Shown here: positions 40,051-48,573 of the stretch, piece after piece
Layout of the letters: every line of letters begins with the position of its first letter
Position numbering within the stretch: the first letter of the stretch is position 1
Assembly: GCA_031549885.1 (NCBI GenBank)
Contig: JAVBPD010000090.1
Location: 1-48,733, forward strand
Direction of reading: 5' to 3'
DNA from: WQUF01 sp031549885
GTDB lineage: Bacteria; Bacillota; Clostridia; Clostridiales; Clostridiaceae
DNA length: 48,733 nt
Translations under genes and position numbers: made by a program
The notes under the pieces: model-generated
Told to the model about the DNA's origin: nothing
What the model saw: only the letters and a program-made list of their open reading frames with translations
The model's database searches: none

Positions 40051-41559
40051 ATGAAATTAAAGAAGATTTTATCATTATTATTAGGCTGTTCTATGTTGAT
40101 GAGTTTTTCAGGTTGTGGCGGCGGGAGCACAGGTTCAACAGCAACTTCTGACACAACTGCACAGACTTCTCAAGAATCAGAAACAAGCGCACAAAACACA
40201 AGCAATGCAGTTACATTGAAGGCTTATTTTATTGGAGCACCACCTGCTGATCAAAGCAAAGTGCAGGATGCTATAAATGAATACACTGCTGAAAAGCTTG
40301 GTGTAAAATTAGATATAGTGTTTACTGATTTTGGTGATTTTGACAAGAAAGCTCAAGTAGTTGTAAACTCTGGTGAAGATTATGACCTTATCTTTACATG
40401 TGCTTGGGCAAATGACTATCTATCCAATGCTAGAAAAGGAGCTTTTCTAGAGCTTGATCCATATCTTGATAAACCTGAATTTACAGATTTAAAAAATGCT
40501 ATTGATCAAGGTTTTTGGGATGGGGCTAAAGTAGATGGAAAAATATATGCAGTTCCAACACAAAAGGAAATTGCTCAAATTCCAATGTATATGTTCAATA
40601 AAGAATTAATTCAAAAATATAACTTTGATATAAATACAGTAAAGAACATAAAAGATATAGAGCCTTTATTGCAACAAGTTAAGGATAATGAATCTGGTAT
40701 AACACCATTTATGGATTTTGCAGATAGAGCATATAGAGGACCATATGATTATATACTAGGTTATGACTATCCTTTAGCTGTTCAAATTGAAGGGGATAAC
40801 AAAGGTAAAGTAGTAAATATGTATGATCTTCAAGATATGAAAGAATATATTACAACTATGAGAGATTATTTTACAAAAGGGTACATTAATCCTGATGCTG
40901 CTACTAAAGAAGGCACTATGACAAAAGGTGAAGTATTTGCAGTTAGCTTTGGAGATGGGCAGCCTTATGCAGAAGTTACATGGTCAAACGATTCTGGATT
41001 TGATATTTCAGCCACTCAAATGACTACTCCTATTGTAACAACTAGTTCTACAAGAGGATCCATGATGGCAGTAAATAAAAATAGCAAAAGCCCTGATAAA
41101 GCTGTTGAATTTTTACAAGCTTTAAATACTGATAGCAAACTTCATAATTTAGTTAACTATGGAATTGAAGGGGTGCATTATGATTTAACAGATAAGGGTC
41201 AATTAAAGAGAACTGATGCAGGTCAAAATAATTATTTAGTTCCTACATTTGCTTTAGGAAATTTATTTAACACATATACAGTAGAAGGGGAACCTCTTGA
41301 CAAGTGGGATGAGTTTAAAAAGCAAAATTCAGAAGCTTTGCGCTCTCCACTGCTTGGACTTGATATTAATACTGATTCAATAAAGACAGAGCTTGCAAAT
41401 ATAAGCAATTTAAGAAAGCAATATGAACCACTTCTTCAAACTGGTTCAACTGATACAGAGAGCACACTTGCAGAATTTAATAAAAAATTAGATGAAGCTG
41501 GATTTCAAAAGGTTACTGAAGAAGTTCAAAAGCAAGTAGATGCGTTTTTAAATAAATAA
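40051..41559 (+). CDS. Sugar-binding lipoprotein of the ABC transporter (LplA type)
   Basis: A 502-residue extracellular substrate-binding lipoprotein. The signal peptide MKLKKILSLLLGCSMLMSFS ends in the lipobox FSGC with lipidated Cys22, followed by a Ser/Thr/Gln-rich linker. The body has LGVKLDIVFTDFGDFDKKAQVVVNSGEDYDLIFTC, DPYLDKPEF and the GSMMAVNKNSKSPDKAVEFLQAL hinge-type motif of family 1 sugar-binding proteins. DUF3502-like C-terminal sequence (FGLDINTDSIKTEL-like LLGLDINTDSIKTELANI) is visible, as in LplA/YtcQ proteins. It captures an oligosaccharide on the cell surface for the two permeases. AAAGGAG precedes ATG 40051. Confidence 0.93.
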   Translation: MKLKKILSLLLGCSMLMSFSGCGGGSTGSTATSDTTAQTSQESETSAQNTSNAVTLKAYFIGAPPADQSKVQDAINEYTAEKLGVKLDIVFTDFGDFDKKAQVVVNSGEDYDLIFTCAWANDYLSNARKGAFLELDPYLDKPEFTDLKNAIDQGFWDGAKVDGKIYAVPTQKEIAQIPMYMFNKELIQKYNFDINTVKNIKDIEPLLQQVKDNESGITPFMDFADRAYRGPYDYILGYDYPLAVQIEGDNKGKVVNMYDLQDMKEYITTMRDYFTKGYINPDAATKEGTMTKGEVFAVSFGDGQPYAEVTWSNDSGFDISATQMTTPIVTTSSTRGSMMAVNKNSKSPDKAVEFLQALNTDSKLHNLVNYGIEGVHYDLTDKGQLKRTDAGQNNYLVPTFALGNLFNTYTVEGEPLDKWDEFKKQNSEALRSPLLGLDINTDSIKTELANISNLRKQYEPLLQTGSTDTESTLAEFNKKLDEAGFQKVTEEVQKQVDAFLNK

Positions 41560-41578
41560 CGTTTAAAAGGGGTTAAAT

Positions 41579-42553
41579 ATGATTATTTCAGGAAATCTGC
41601 CTAATATACCATGGCAAGACAGAAAAGATGGCTCAACTGATGTTTTATGGAGACATGACGGAAATCCAATTATAGAAAGAGATGCCATAAAAAGGAGCAA
41701 TAGCATTTTTAACAGTGCAGTGGTACCATATAGTAATGGCTTTGCTGGTGTTTTTCGTTGTGATGATAAAAGAAGAGAGATGCTTTTACACGCTGGTTTT
41801 AGCAAAGATGGCATAAATTGGACTATAGATGAAGAACCCATTAAATTTATATGCAATGATGAGGAAATAGGAAAATTTGAGTATGGATATGATCCAAGGG
41901 TATGCTTTATAGAAGATAGATATTATGTTACATGGTGCAATGGCTATCACGGTCCAACAATAGGTATTGCATATACTTATGATTTTAAAAGTTTTTACCA
42001 AATAGAAAATGCATTTTTACCTTACAATAGAAATGGAGTTTTATTTCCAAGGAAAATAAATGGAAAATATGCTATGCTTAGCCGCCCCAGCGATACAGGG
42101 CATACAGCCTTTGGAGATATATTCTTTAGCCAGTCGCAAGATTTAATCTATTGGGGAAAGCATAGGCATGTTATGGGACCAAGGGGATGGTGGCAATCTA
42201 CTAAAATTGGCGCAGGTCCTGTGCCAATTGAAACCACTGAAGGATGGCTATTATTTTATCATGGAGTTTTAACATCTTGCAATGGTTATGTTTATAGCTT
42301 TGGCGCTTCTATTTTAGATCTAGAAGAGCCTTGGAAAGTAAAATATAGAACTGAACCTTATTTATTGTCTCCTCAAAAGTTATATGAATGTGTAGGAGAT
42401 GTGCCAAATGTAATATTTCCATGTGCTGCCCTTTCAGATAAAGAAACTGGAAGAATAGCAATCTACTATGGATGTGCAGACACTGTAACAGGAATTTGCT
42501 ACACTCAAGTAGATGAATTAATTGACTTTATAAAAAATAATTCAAAATTATAA
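41579..42553 (+). CDS. GH130-family glycoside phosphorylase
   Basis: A 324-residue cytosolic five-bladed beta-propeller enzyme of family GH130. These enzymes phosphorolyse beta-mannosides, releasing mannose 1-phosphate. Marks are WRHDGNPIIERDAIKRSNSIFNSAVV (residues ~24-49), FEYGYDPRVCFIEDRYYVTWCNGY (~100-123, with the catalytic-region YDPR) and LFPRKINGKYAMLSRPSD. KIGAGPVPIETTEGWLLFYHGV and the C-terminal VIFPCAALSDKETGRIAIYYGCAD complete the family pattern. There is no signal peptide. It follows the binding-protein gene by 19 bases. Substrate could be mannobiose, mannosyl-N-acetylglucosamine or a plant mannan fragment; sequence alone does not decide. Confidence 0.9.
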   Translation: MIISGNLPNIPWQDRKDGSTDVLWRHDGNPIIERDAIKRSNSIFNSAVVPYSNGFAGVFRCDDKRREMLLHAGFSKDGINWTIDEEPIKFICNDEEIGKFEYGYDPRVCFIEDRYYVTWCNGYHGPTIGIAYTYDFKSFYQIENAFLPYNRNGVLFPRKINGKYAMLSRPSDTGHTAFGDIFFSQSQDLIYWGKHRHVMGPRGWWQSTKIGAGPVPIETTEGWLLFYHGVLTSCNGYVYSFGASILDLEEPWKVKYRTEPYLLSPQKLYECVGDVPNVIFPCAALSDKETGRIAIYYGCADTVTGICYTQVDELIDFIKNNSKL

Positions 42554-42610
42554 AAATATATAATAATTAAGGGGTTACTAAAAGACCCCTTTAATTAATT
42601 AGAGGCGAAA

Positions 42611-44692
42611 ATGAATAAAAATATAATTGAAGATTATAAAAAAAAGGCTAAAGAATTAGTATCTCAAATGACACTTACTGAAAAGATATCTCAGATGCAG
42701 CATTATGCAATAGAAATAGAGAGATTAAATATTCCTTCTTATAATTGGTGGAATGAAGCACTACATGGAGTTGCAAGAGCTGGCGTAGCCACCATGTTTC
42801 CTCAAGCAATTGCACTAGCATCTACCTTTGATAATGAGATGATCTATAGAGTTGGAGAAATAATTTCTAAAGAAGGTCGAGCTAAATACAACGAGGCAAG
42901 AAAAAGAGGGGATAGAGGGTTATATAAAGGCTTGACGTTTTGGGCTCCTAATATAAATATTTTTAGAGATCCTAGATGGGGAAGAGGCCATGAGACTTTT
43001 GGTGAAGATGTTTACCTTACAAAGACCATGGGTGAATCAATTATTAAAGGGATACAAGGGGAAGATGAATGTTTTTTAAAAGCTGCAGCTTGTGCTAAGC
43101 ATTTTGCAGTTCATAGCGGGCCAGAGGAAGGAAGACATGGCTTTTGTGCAAAGGTTTCTTTAGATGATTTAAACAATATATATTTTAAAGCCTTTAAGCA
43201 TGTTGTAGAAGTAGCTGAAGTTGAGGGTATTATGGGAGCCTATAACAGCATAAATGGAGAACTTTGCTGTGGAAGCAAAAAGCTTTTAAATGATATTTTA
43301 AGAAAAGAATGGGGATTTGATGGCTATGTGGTTTCTGATTGTGGCGCTATATCAGATTTTCATAACTTTCACAAAGTAACCCATTCTGCAGATGAATCAG
43401 CAGCTTTAGCTGTTAAGGCAGGCTGTGATTTAAATTGTGGTCACATGTTTCAAAACCTACTTGCAGCATTTAATAAAGGGCTTATAACTGAAGAAGAAAT
43501 TGATGTTAGCGTAACTAGGCTTATTTTAACAAGGCTTAAGCTTGGTACATTAGAAGGGCAAAAAACACCTTTTGATGATTTAGGCTTTAAAGACATTGCC
43601 ACAGATGAAAATAGAAATTTTGCCATAGAGGTTGCTAAAAAATCATTGGTGCTTTTAAAAAATGAAGATAATATGCTGCCGATTAAAAGGGAAAAAATAA
43701 AGAGCATAGCAGTAATTGGGCCTAATGCAAATTCAAGAAATGCGCTTATAGGCAATTATACAGGAACTCCAAAGAATTATATTACAATTTTAGAAGGCAT
43801 ATTTGAAGAAGCAGGGAAAGAAGGAATAGATGTTCATTATTCTGAAGGTTGCCATATGTATAGGGATTTTGTAGAACCTTGCGTAATGGGAGAAGTGGAT
43901 GATAGGATAAGCGAAGCTATTATGCTTTGTGAAAATTGTGATATGGTAATTTTATGCCTTGGCCTTGATTTTATAATGGAAGGTGAAGAAGGCGATAGCA
44001 ATAACCCTTATGGAGGGGCTGATAAGAAGGATTTACATTTGCCTAAAAGCCAGGAGAGGTTAATTCAAAAGCTTGCTAAAGTTAATCCTAATTTAGTGCT
44101 TGTAAATATTTCTGGAAGTGCAATTGATTTATCCATTGAAGAGGATAAAATTAAAGCAATTGTGCAAGTATTTTACCCTGGTGCTGAAGGCGGAAAGGCT
44201 GTAGCAGAAATGCTATTTGGAAAATATAGCCCTAGTGGGAGATTGCCTGTTACTTTTTATAAGGATTCAGATAAACTGCCTAGCTTTGAAGATTATTCTA
44301 TGGAAGGAAGAACTTACCTATATGTAGATTGCGATAATGTACTTTATCCCTTTGGCTATGGATTATCCTATGCAGATTTTGAATATAAGCAGGCAAAAGT
44401 TTTAAACAAGAAAAGAGAAAACAATAAAACTATTATAGATATACAAGTTAAAGTTTGTAATAAAAGCTCTATAGTTTCTGATGAAGTTGTGCAAGTTTAT
44501 TTAAAAAATGAAAAAAGGCATGAGCTTTGCGCTTATAAAAGAGTTAAATTTATGGCAAAAGAAGAAAAATGCATTGACCTTAATATTGAAGTTTTAGATT
44601 TAGAAAGTATTGTGCTCTATATTGGTGGAGGACAACCTGATTTTATGACGAGAAAATTAACAGGTAAAAATCATTTAGAATTACATTTGTAA
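42611..44692 (+). CDS. GH3-family beta-glycosidase
   Basis: A 693-residue cytosolic GH3 enzyme. Domain 1 barrel marks are NWWNEALHGVARAGVATMFPQAIALAST, FWAPNINIFRDPRWGRGHETFGEDV and ACAKHFAVHSGPE. The nucleophile is Asp243 in GYVVSDCGAI. Domain 2 has VLLKNEDNMLPI, VIGPNANSRNALIGNYTGTP and the acidic MEGEEGDSNNP region. A fibronectin-III-like C-terminus (YPFGYGLSYADFEY) follows. The best resemblance is to the beta-xylosidase/beta-glucosidase branch. No signal peptide is present, so it cleaves oligosaccharides after import. It lies between GH130 and the GH38-like gene, consistent with stepwise trimming of a heteroglycan. Confidence 0.93.
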   Translation: MNKNIIEDYKKKAKELVSQMTLTEKISQMQHYAIEIERLNIPSYNWWNEALHGVARAGVATMFPQAIALASTFDNEMIYRVGEIISKEGRAKYNEARKRGDRGLYKGLTFWAPNINIFRDPRWGRGHETFGEDVYLTKTMGESIIKGIQGEDECFLKAAACAKHFAVHSGPEEGRHGFCAKVSLDDLNNIYFKAFKHVVEVAEVEGIMGAYNSINGELCCGSKKLLNDILRKEWGFDGYVVSDCGAISDFHNFHKVTHSADESAALAVKAGCDLNCGHMFQNLLAAFNKGLITEEEIDVSVTRLILTRLKLGTLEGQKTPFDDLGFKDIATDENRNFAIEVAKKSLVLLKNEDNMLPIKREKIKSIAVIGPNANSRNALIGNYTGTPKNYITILEGIFEEAGKEGIDVHYSEGCHMYRDFVEPCVMGEVDDRISEAIMLCENCDMVILCLGLDFIMEGEEGDSNNPYGGADKKDLHLPKSQERLIQKLAKVNPNLVLVNISGSAIDLSIEEDKIKAIVQVFYPGAEGGKAVAEMLFGKYSPSGRLPVTFYKDSDKLPSFEDYSMEGRTYLYVDCDNVLYPFGYGLSYADFEYKQAKVLNKKRENNKTIIDIQVKVCNKSSIVSDEVVQVYLKNEKRHELCAYKRVKFMAKEEKCIDLNIEVLDLESIVLYIGGGQPDFMTRKLTGKNHLELHL

Positions 44693-44709
44693 AAGGGGAA
44701 ATAAAAAAC

Positions 44710-47097
44710 ATGTTAGATAGAAAATGGACCATGTATATCATTCATCATTCACATACTGATATTGGTTATACAGATTTACAGGAAAAGATAATTTATAATC
44801 ATATTGACTATATTAAGACTGCAACTAAAATTGCAAAGGACGGGTACAAAGATAACACAAATAACAAAAATTTTAAATGGAATTGTGAAACTTATTTTTG
44901 TGTTGAAAAGTTCTTAGAAGAAGCCACAGAGGAAGAAAAAAAAGATTTATTTGAAATGATTAAATCAAACAATATAGGAATATCAGCAACTTATTTAAAT
45001 TTTTCAGATTTAGTGGATAAAGAAGTTTTAAATAAGAGGACAAAAGAAATGGTGGATATTTTTTCAAAAGAAGGCATTAAAGTAAAGACTGCTATGAATG
45101 CTGATGTTAACGGCATATCTTTAGGGACTTTAGATGTTCTCATAGATAATGGCATAGAGTTTTTCTTTACAAATATTCACACCCATCATGGAATGTACCC
45201 TCTTTATCAAAATCAAAAGCCTTATTATTGGCAAAATGATGAGGGCAAAAAGCTTTTAGTGTTTAGTGGAGAGCATTACAATTTAGGAAATGCTTTAGGG
45301 CTACTGTTTAATAAAAATGTAAACTTTATGACAGAGAATTATTTTGGAAAAGAAAATAAACCTACAAGCCATTTAGAGATACTAAAAACAAATATAGATA
45401 ATTATTTAAACCAATGTACAGAATATGGATATGTTTATGATTTTATTCCATCTTGTGTTTCTGGCGTATTTAGCGATAATGCTCCACCAAATATTGATAT
45501 ATTAAGAACCATAGAGGGATTTAACAAGCTTTATGGAAATGAAGTAACTCTTGAAATGGTAACTGTAGATGAATTTTATGAAAAGATAAAGGGTAAGCTA
45601 GGTGATATTCCAACATATAAAGGAGATTTAACAGATTGGTGGTCAAATGGAGTTGGAAGCACCCCTTATGCTGTTAAACATTATAAAGAAGCTCAAAGGA
45701 TGTATCATCTTTGCAATATCTTTGAAAAGCGTGGATATAATGGAATTGAGAAGTTTAAAAGGGAAGCTGAAGACAACATGCTTTTATTTGCTGAGCACAC
45801 TTGGGGACACTCTTCTACCATAACAAATCCATATGATACTATGGTTTTAAACCTTGATACAAGAAATATAAGTTACGCTTCAAAAGCTCACGAAGCATCG
45901 GCTAAGAATTTAAATCGCATATGCCATAAAATGGGTGATAAGCTTAGATATTATGATTTAAATGGAAAGATAAAAGCTATAAATACATCAGATGAAGAAA
46001 AAACTAGGCTTGTAGAATTTTATATTGAGGTTTGGAAATACTCTGGAGTTAAGGTGACTAATTTAAAGACTAATGAGGTTTTAAATGCGCAAATGTCATC
46101 TCATCCTAGAGGAGTGCTCATAAGCTTTTTAGATACCTTTGGGCCATTTGAAGAGAAAATCTACAGCTTTGAAGAAGTAATGGCTATGCCAGAAGTTTCT
46201 AATACTAGGGCTTGCTATACTGGCTCTGAGAGAGTAAGGGATATTGTAAATGAATTTGATCCTATAACATATACTCTCCCTTATGGCATAGAAAATGATT
46301 ATTTTAAAATTTCTTACGAAATTGGAAAAGGAATTACAAGCTTTTATAATAAAATAGAAGGAGTTGAGATGCTTAAAGAAGGGGACAGCGCATTTTTTAC
46401 TCCAATTTATGAAAACACTGAAATTAGAACAGATGTGTATGAAGAGAGAAGGCTAATTGGAAGAAATATAAGAGGGCTTCATGCAAAAAAACATATTGGT
46501 GAACTTACAAATATTAAAGTTTTAGATAAGGGACCAATATTTACTACAGTTGAACTTGAATTTAAATTAGAAGGGACTTATTATAGCTCTGTGATTATAA
46601 AGCTATATAAAAACCTTCCTAAAATAGATTTTAAATATAAAATAGCAAAAGAGATTTCTATGGATATTGAGAGCATACATTTGCCACTTACTTTAAACAA
46701 CTTAAACGCAGAGCTTTATGTGGATAAAAGCGATGCTATAATGAGGCCAGGTATTGATCAGATTCCAGGAAGTTGTATGGAATATTATTTAATTGACAAT
46801 GGATTAGTGTATCAATCTAAGGACAATTCCATTTTAATTCAAACAAAAGATGCACCACTTATTTATATGGGCCAATTAAAGCACCATCCAATTGTACTTT
46901 GCAATAATAAAGAGGAAAACAATAAAAGAGATGTGTATTCTTGGATAATGAACAATACATGGGAAACAAATTTTAAGATGGATTTATCAGGATTCTCAGA
47001 GATTTGCTACACACTCCAGATGATTGAAACTAAAGATATAAAGGATAGCTTTAAAGAATTAAAGGATTTTGGAGTTATAACATTTATGACTGAATAA
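44710..47097 (+). CDS. GH38-like alpha-mannosidase (or DUF5054-type relative)
   Basis: A 795-residue cytosolic protein. The N-terminal zinc motif HHSHTDIGYTD has His15 and Asp17 in the positions used by GH38 enzymes. The probable nucleophile Asp132 lies in AMNADVNGIS. LLFAEHTWGHSSTITNP supplies further metal and substrate residues. The C-terminal half is beta-rich, as in GH38 enzymes. The length is shorter than most full GH38 proteins, and the motifs are divergent, so it could belong to the related DUF5054 group. Last gene of the operon, 18 bases after GH3. With GH130 it points to mannose-containing glycans. Confidence 0.75.
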   Translation: MLDRKWTMYIIHHSHTDIGYTDLQEKIIYNHIDYIKTATKIAKDGYKDNTNNKNFKWNCETYFCVEKFLEEATEEEKKDLFEMIKSNNIGISATYLNFSDLVDKEVLNKRTKEMVDIFSKEGIKVKTAMNADVNGISLGTLDVLIDNGIEFFFTNIHTHHGMYPLYQNQKPYYWQNDEGKKLLVFSGEHYNLGNALGLLFNKNVNFMTENYFGKENKPTSHLEILKTNIDNYLNQCTEYGYVYDFIPSCVSGVFSDNAPPNIDILRTIEGFNKLYGNEVTLEMVTVDEFYEKIKGKLGDIPTYKGDLTDWWSNGVGSTPYAVKHYKEAQRMYHLCNIFEKRGYNGIEKFKREAEDNMLLFAEHTWGHSSTITNPYDTMVLNLDTRNISYASKAHEASAKNLNRICHKMGDKLRYYDLNGKIKAINTSDEEKTRLVEFYIEVWKYSGVKVTNLKTNEVLNAQMSSHPRGVLISFLDTFGPFEEKIYSFEEVMAMPEVSNTRACYTGSERVRDIVNEFDPITYTLPYGIENDYFKISYEIGKGITSFYNKIEGVEMLKEGDSAFFTPIYENTEIRTDVYEERRLIGRNIRGLHAKKHIGELTNIKVLDKGPIFTTVELEFKLEGTYYSSVIIKLYKNLPKIDFKYKIAKEISMDIESIHLPLTLNNLNAELYVDKSDAIMRPGIDQIPGSCMEYYLIDNGLVYQSKDNSILIQTKDAPLIYMGQLKHHPIVLCNNKEENNKRDVYSWIMNNTWETNFKMDLSGFSEICYTLQMIETKDIKDSFKELKDFGVITFMTE

Positions 47098-47104
47098 ATA
47101 AATA

Positions 47105-47138
47105 AGCATATAAAACCTTAAAAAGGGTTTTATATGCT
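47105..47138 (+). terminator. Terminator of the glycan operon
   Basis: AGCATATAAAACC (47105-47117) pairs with GGGTTTTATATGCT (47125-47138) with a long AT-rich stem. The T tail is interrupted (ATATTTATTATT), but the stem is very stable for this composition. Confidence 0.7.
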
Positions 47139-47160
47139 ATATTTATTATTAATTATACAC

Positions 47161-47209
47161 AAATTATGCGCATAAAAATGATGACTTATGCGCATAATTT
47201 GCGTATAAT
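47161..47209 (+). promoter_or_regulatory. HicAB operator-promoter with two perfect 12-bp palindromes
   Basis: TTATGCGCATAA occurs at 47164-47175 and 47186-47197, with centres 22 bp apart. Taken together, 47161-47175 and 47186-47200 form perfect 15-bp inverted arms with a 10-base spacer. ATGACT (47181-47186), 17 bases, TATAAT (47204-47209) forms the promoter; the second palindrome occupies its spacer. This is the expected layout for HicB autorepression. Confidence 0.75.
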
Positions 47210-47230
47210 ATAAGTGCGAGGAGGCGTTTA

Positions 47231-47404
47231 GTGAAGAGGAGGGATTTGATAATAAAGCTTAAAAAAAATGGCTGGTATTATCTAAGACCTGGTGGTAATC
47301 ATGATATATATACAGATAGTATACGAATTGAGCCAATATCAAGGCAAAGAGAAATAGATGAAATACTGGCTAAGGAGATTTTAAAGAGGAACAACATAAT
47401 TTGA
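47231..47404 (+). CDS. hicA: HicA-family mRNA interferase toxin
   Basis: A 57-residue toxin, missed by length-filtered gene finders. It reads VKRRDLIIKLKKNGWYYLRP, then GGNHDIYTD and IEPISRQREIDEILAKEILK. The dsRBD-like fold has the catalytic His24 in GGNHD, which is present, so the toxin is probably active. Helix-strand spacing and length match HicA. GAGGAGG at 47217-47223 precedes GTG 47231. HicA toxins cleave mRNA and other RNAs when freed from HicB. The antitoxin gene follows 30 bases downstream. Confidence 0.88.
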   Translation: MKRRDLIIKLKKNGWYYLRPGGNHDIYTDSIRIEPISRQREIDEILAKEILKRNNII

Positions 47405-47434
47405 TGTTGCTTCTATAAAAAGAGGAGAATTGAA

Positions 47435-47818
47435 GTGAAATATATTTACCCTGTTTTAATTTCAAAATCTAATAAATATATGCTTGTATCTATTCCAGAT
47501 TTAGAAATAAATACACAAGGAACTGACTTGTTAAATGCTATTGAAATGGCAAGGGATGCTATTTCACTGATTATAGTGACTAAACAAGACTTAAATCAGA
47601 AATTTAAAGAACCGTCTTTTATGCTTAAACATAAAGAGGATGAACTTTTAACCTTTGTTGATGTGGACATAGATGCTTACAGGCGTTCTTTAGAAAATCG
47701 AACAGTTAGAAAAAATTTATCAATCCCATCATGGCTTAATGAAAAAGCAGAAAAAGAAAATATAAACTTTTCTGCCTTGCTTGTTAAAGCTTTAAAAAAA
47801 GAATTGAAGATTAAATAA
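47435..47818 (+). CDS. hicB: HicB-family antitoxin
   Basis: A 127-residue antitoxin. The N-terminal part (KYIYPVLISKSNKYMLVSIPDLEINTQGTDLLNAIEMARDAISL) is the partial RNase-H-like HicB domain that blocks HicA. The C-terminal part (RTVRKNLSIPSWLNEKAEKENINFSALLVKALKKEL) is a ribbon-helix-helix DNA-binding domain that would bind the paired palindromes upstream. GTG 47435 follows AGAGGAG. The hicA-hicB order and RHH-type C-terminus fit the common clostridial form. Confidence 0.92.
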   Translation: MKYIYPVLISKSNKYMLVSIPDLEINTQGTDLLNAIEMARDAISLIIVTKQDLNQKFKEPSFMLKHKEDELLTFVDVDIDAYRRSLENRTVRKNLSIPSWLNEKAEKENINFSALLVKALKKELKIK

Positions 47819-47827
47819 ACAATTTTT

Positions 47828-47868
47828 AAAAAGAGCGTTTCTAATTTATTTTTAGAAACGCTCTTTTA
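47828..47868 (+). terminator. Terminator of the hicAB operon
   Basis: AAAAAGAGCGTTTCTA (47828-47843) and TAGAAACGCTCTTTTA (47852-47868 region) form a long stem followed by a T run. Bases 47880-48049 hold only AT-rich sequence with a -10-like TATAAT at 48005-48010. Confidence 0.88.
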
Positions 47869-48067
47869 AAGTGCATTAATAGGAATATAACTAATTTTTA
47901 TAGTATTAAAAGAGTTAAATTGTTGTTAGTTTTTAGATATTTAGATTCTTTTCTATTATATTCTTTAAAGTTTTATAATAATTTTGTGATTTTGTAACAA
48001 TTACTATAATTTATGAATATTATAAACTGTACAATAAATATTAATAATTGTGAAAAGGATATTACAG

Positions 48068-48286
48068 ATGATTAATAAAATTATAAAAACAAACAATTTA
48101 TCATTGTCTTATGAGATGCTCTCAGATGAAGGTAAAGTGTTAAAAAAGAGCCAAAGTTTTAGCTTTATTCCAGAGGATAGCACAGAAGAAGAGTTATACA
48201 GCTTAGGAACAAGTATAGGAAACATTTTATTTCAAAGCCCAAAAGAAATAAGACATGATGTTTCATATCTTTTAGTGGAGGAGTAA
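48068..48286 (+). CDS. DUF1659-family small protein
   Basis: A 72-residue protein with INKIIKTNNLSLSYEMLSDEGKVLKKSQSFS split across residues 2-32, then DSTEEELYSLGTSIGNIL. This matches the DUF1659 pattern in Firmicutes. ATG 48068 is preferred because AAAAGGA lies nine bases upstream; GTG 48050 lacks a site. It is followed two bases later by a DUF2922 gene, the usual partner. TATAAT at 48005-48010 may be its -10. Function unknown. Confidence 0.82.
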   Translation: MINKIIKTNNLSLSYEMLSDEGKVLKKSQSFSFIPEDSTEEELYSLGTSIGNILFQSPKEIRHDVSYLLVEE

Positions 48287-48287
48287 G

Positions 48288-48497
48288 ATGGATAAAATAA
48301 GCATAAAATACACTTTTGAATTAACAAGCGGTGAAAAAACAAATGTAGTAATAAAAGATGTTAAAGCTGATGCAAGTCCTTCTGAAATAAATGCATTGGC
48401 AGATGAAATTATAGAAAAAAGAGGGTCTAAAAACGGAGTAGCTTTTAATAAACTAGCCACAGCAGTAAAAATAACAACAACTGAAGAAATAATATAA
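48288..48497 (+). CDS. DUF2922-family small protein
   Basis: A 69-residue beta-rich protein: DKISIKYTFELTSGEKTNVVIKD, then DASPSEINALADEIIEKR and a short FNKLATAVKITTTEE end. This is the DUF2922 pattern. GGAGG before ATG 48288 overlaps the end of the previous gene. With DUF1659 it forms a conserved two-gene unit of unknown role, often near a YvrJ-type gene. Confidence 0.85.
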   Translation: MDKISIKYTFELTSGEKTNVVIKDVKADASPSEINALADEIIEKRGSKNGVAFNKLATAVKITTTEEII

Positions 48498-48503
48498 AGT
48501 AAC

Positions 48504-48528
48504 GCCTCATAGGATTAAACTATGAGGC
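48504..48528 (+). terminator. Terminator of the DUF1659/DUF2922 unit
   Basis: GCCTCATA (48504-48511) and TATGAGGC (48521-48528), followed by CTTTTGTTT. Confidence 0.85.
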
Positions 48529-48573
48529 CTTTTGTTTAATAGAATTTAAAAAAATTTTAAAGGAGTATATGTT

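Noticed and set aside
47161..47200. Repeated TTATGCGCATAA considered as replication or plasmid iterons
   Set aside because: Only two copies exist and they sit exactly over the hicA promoter, so an operator is the better explanation.
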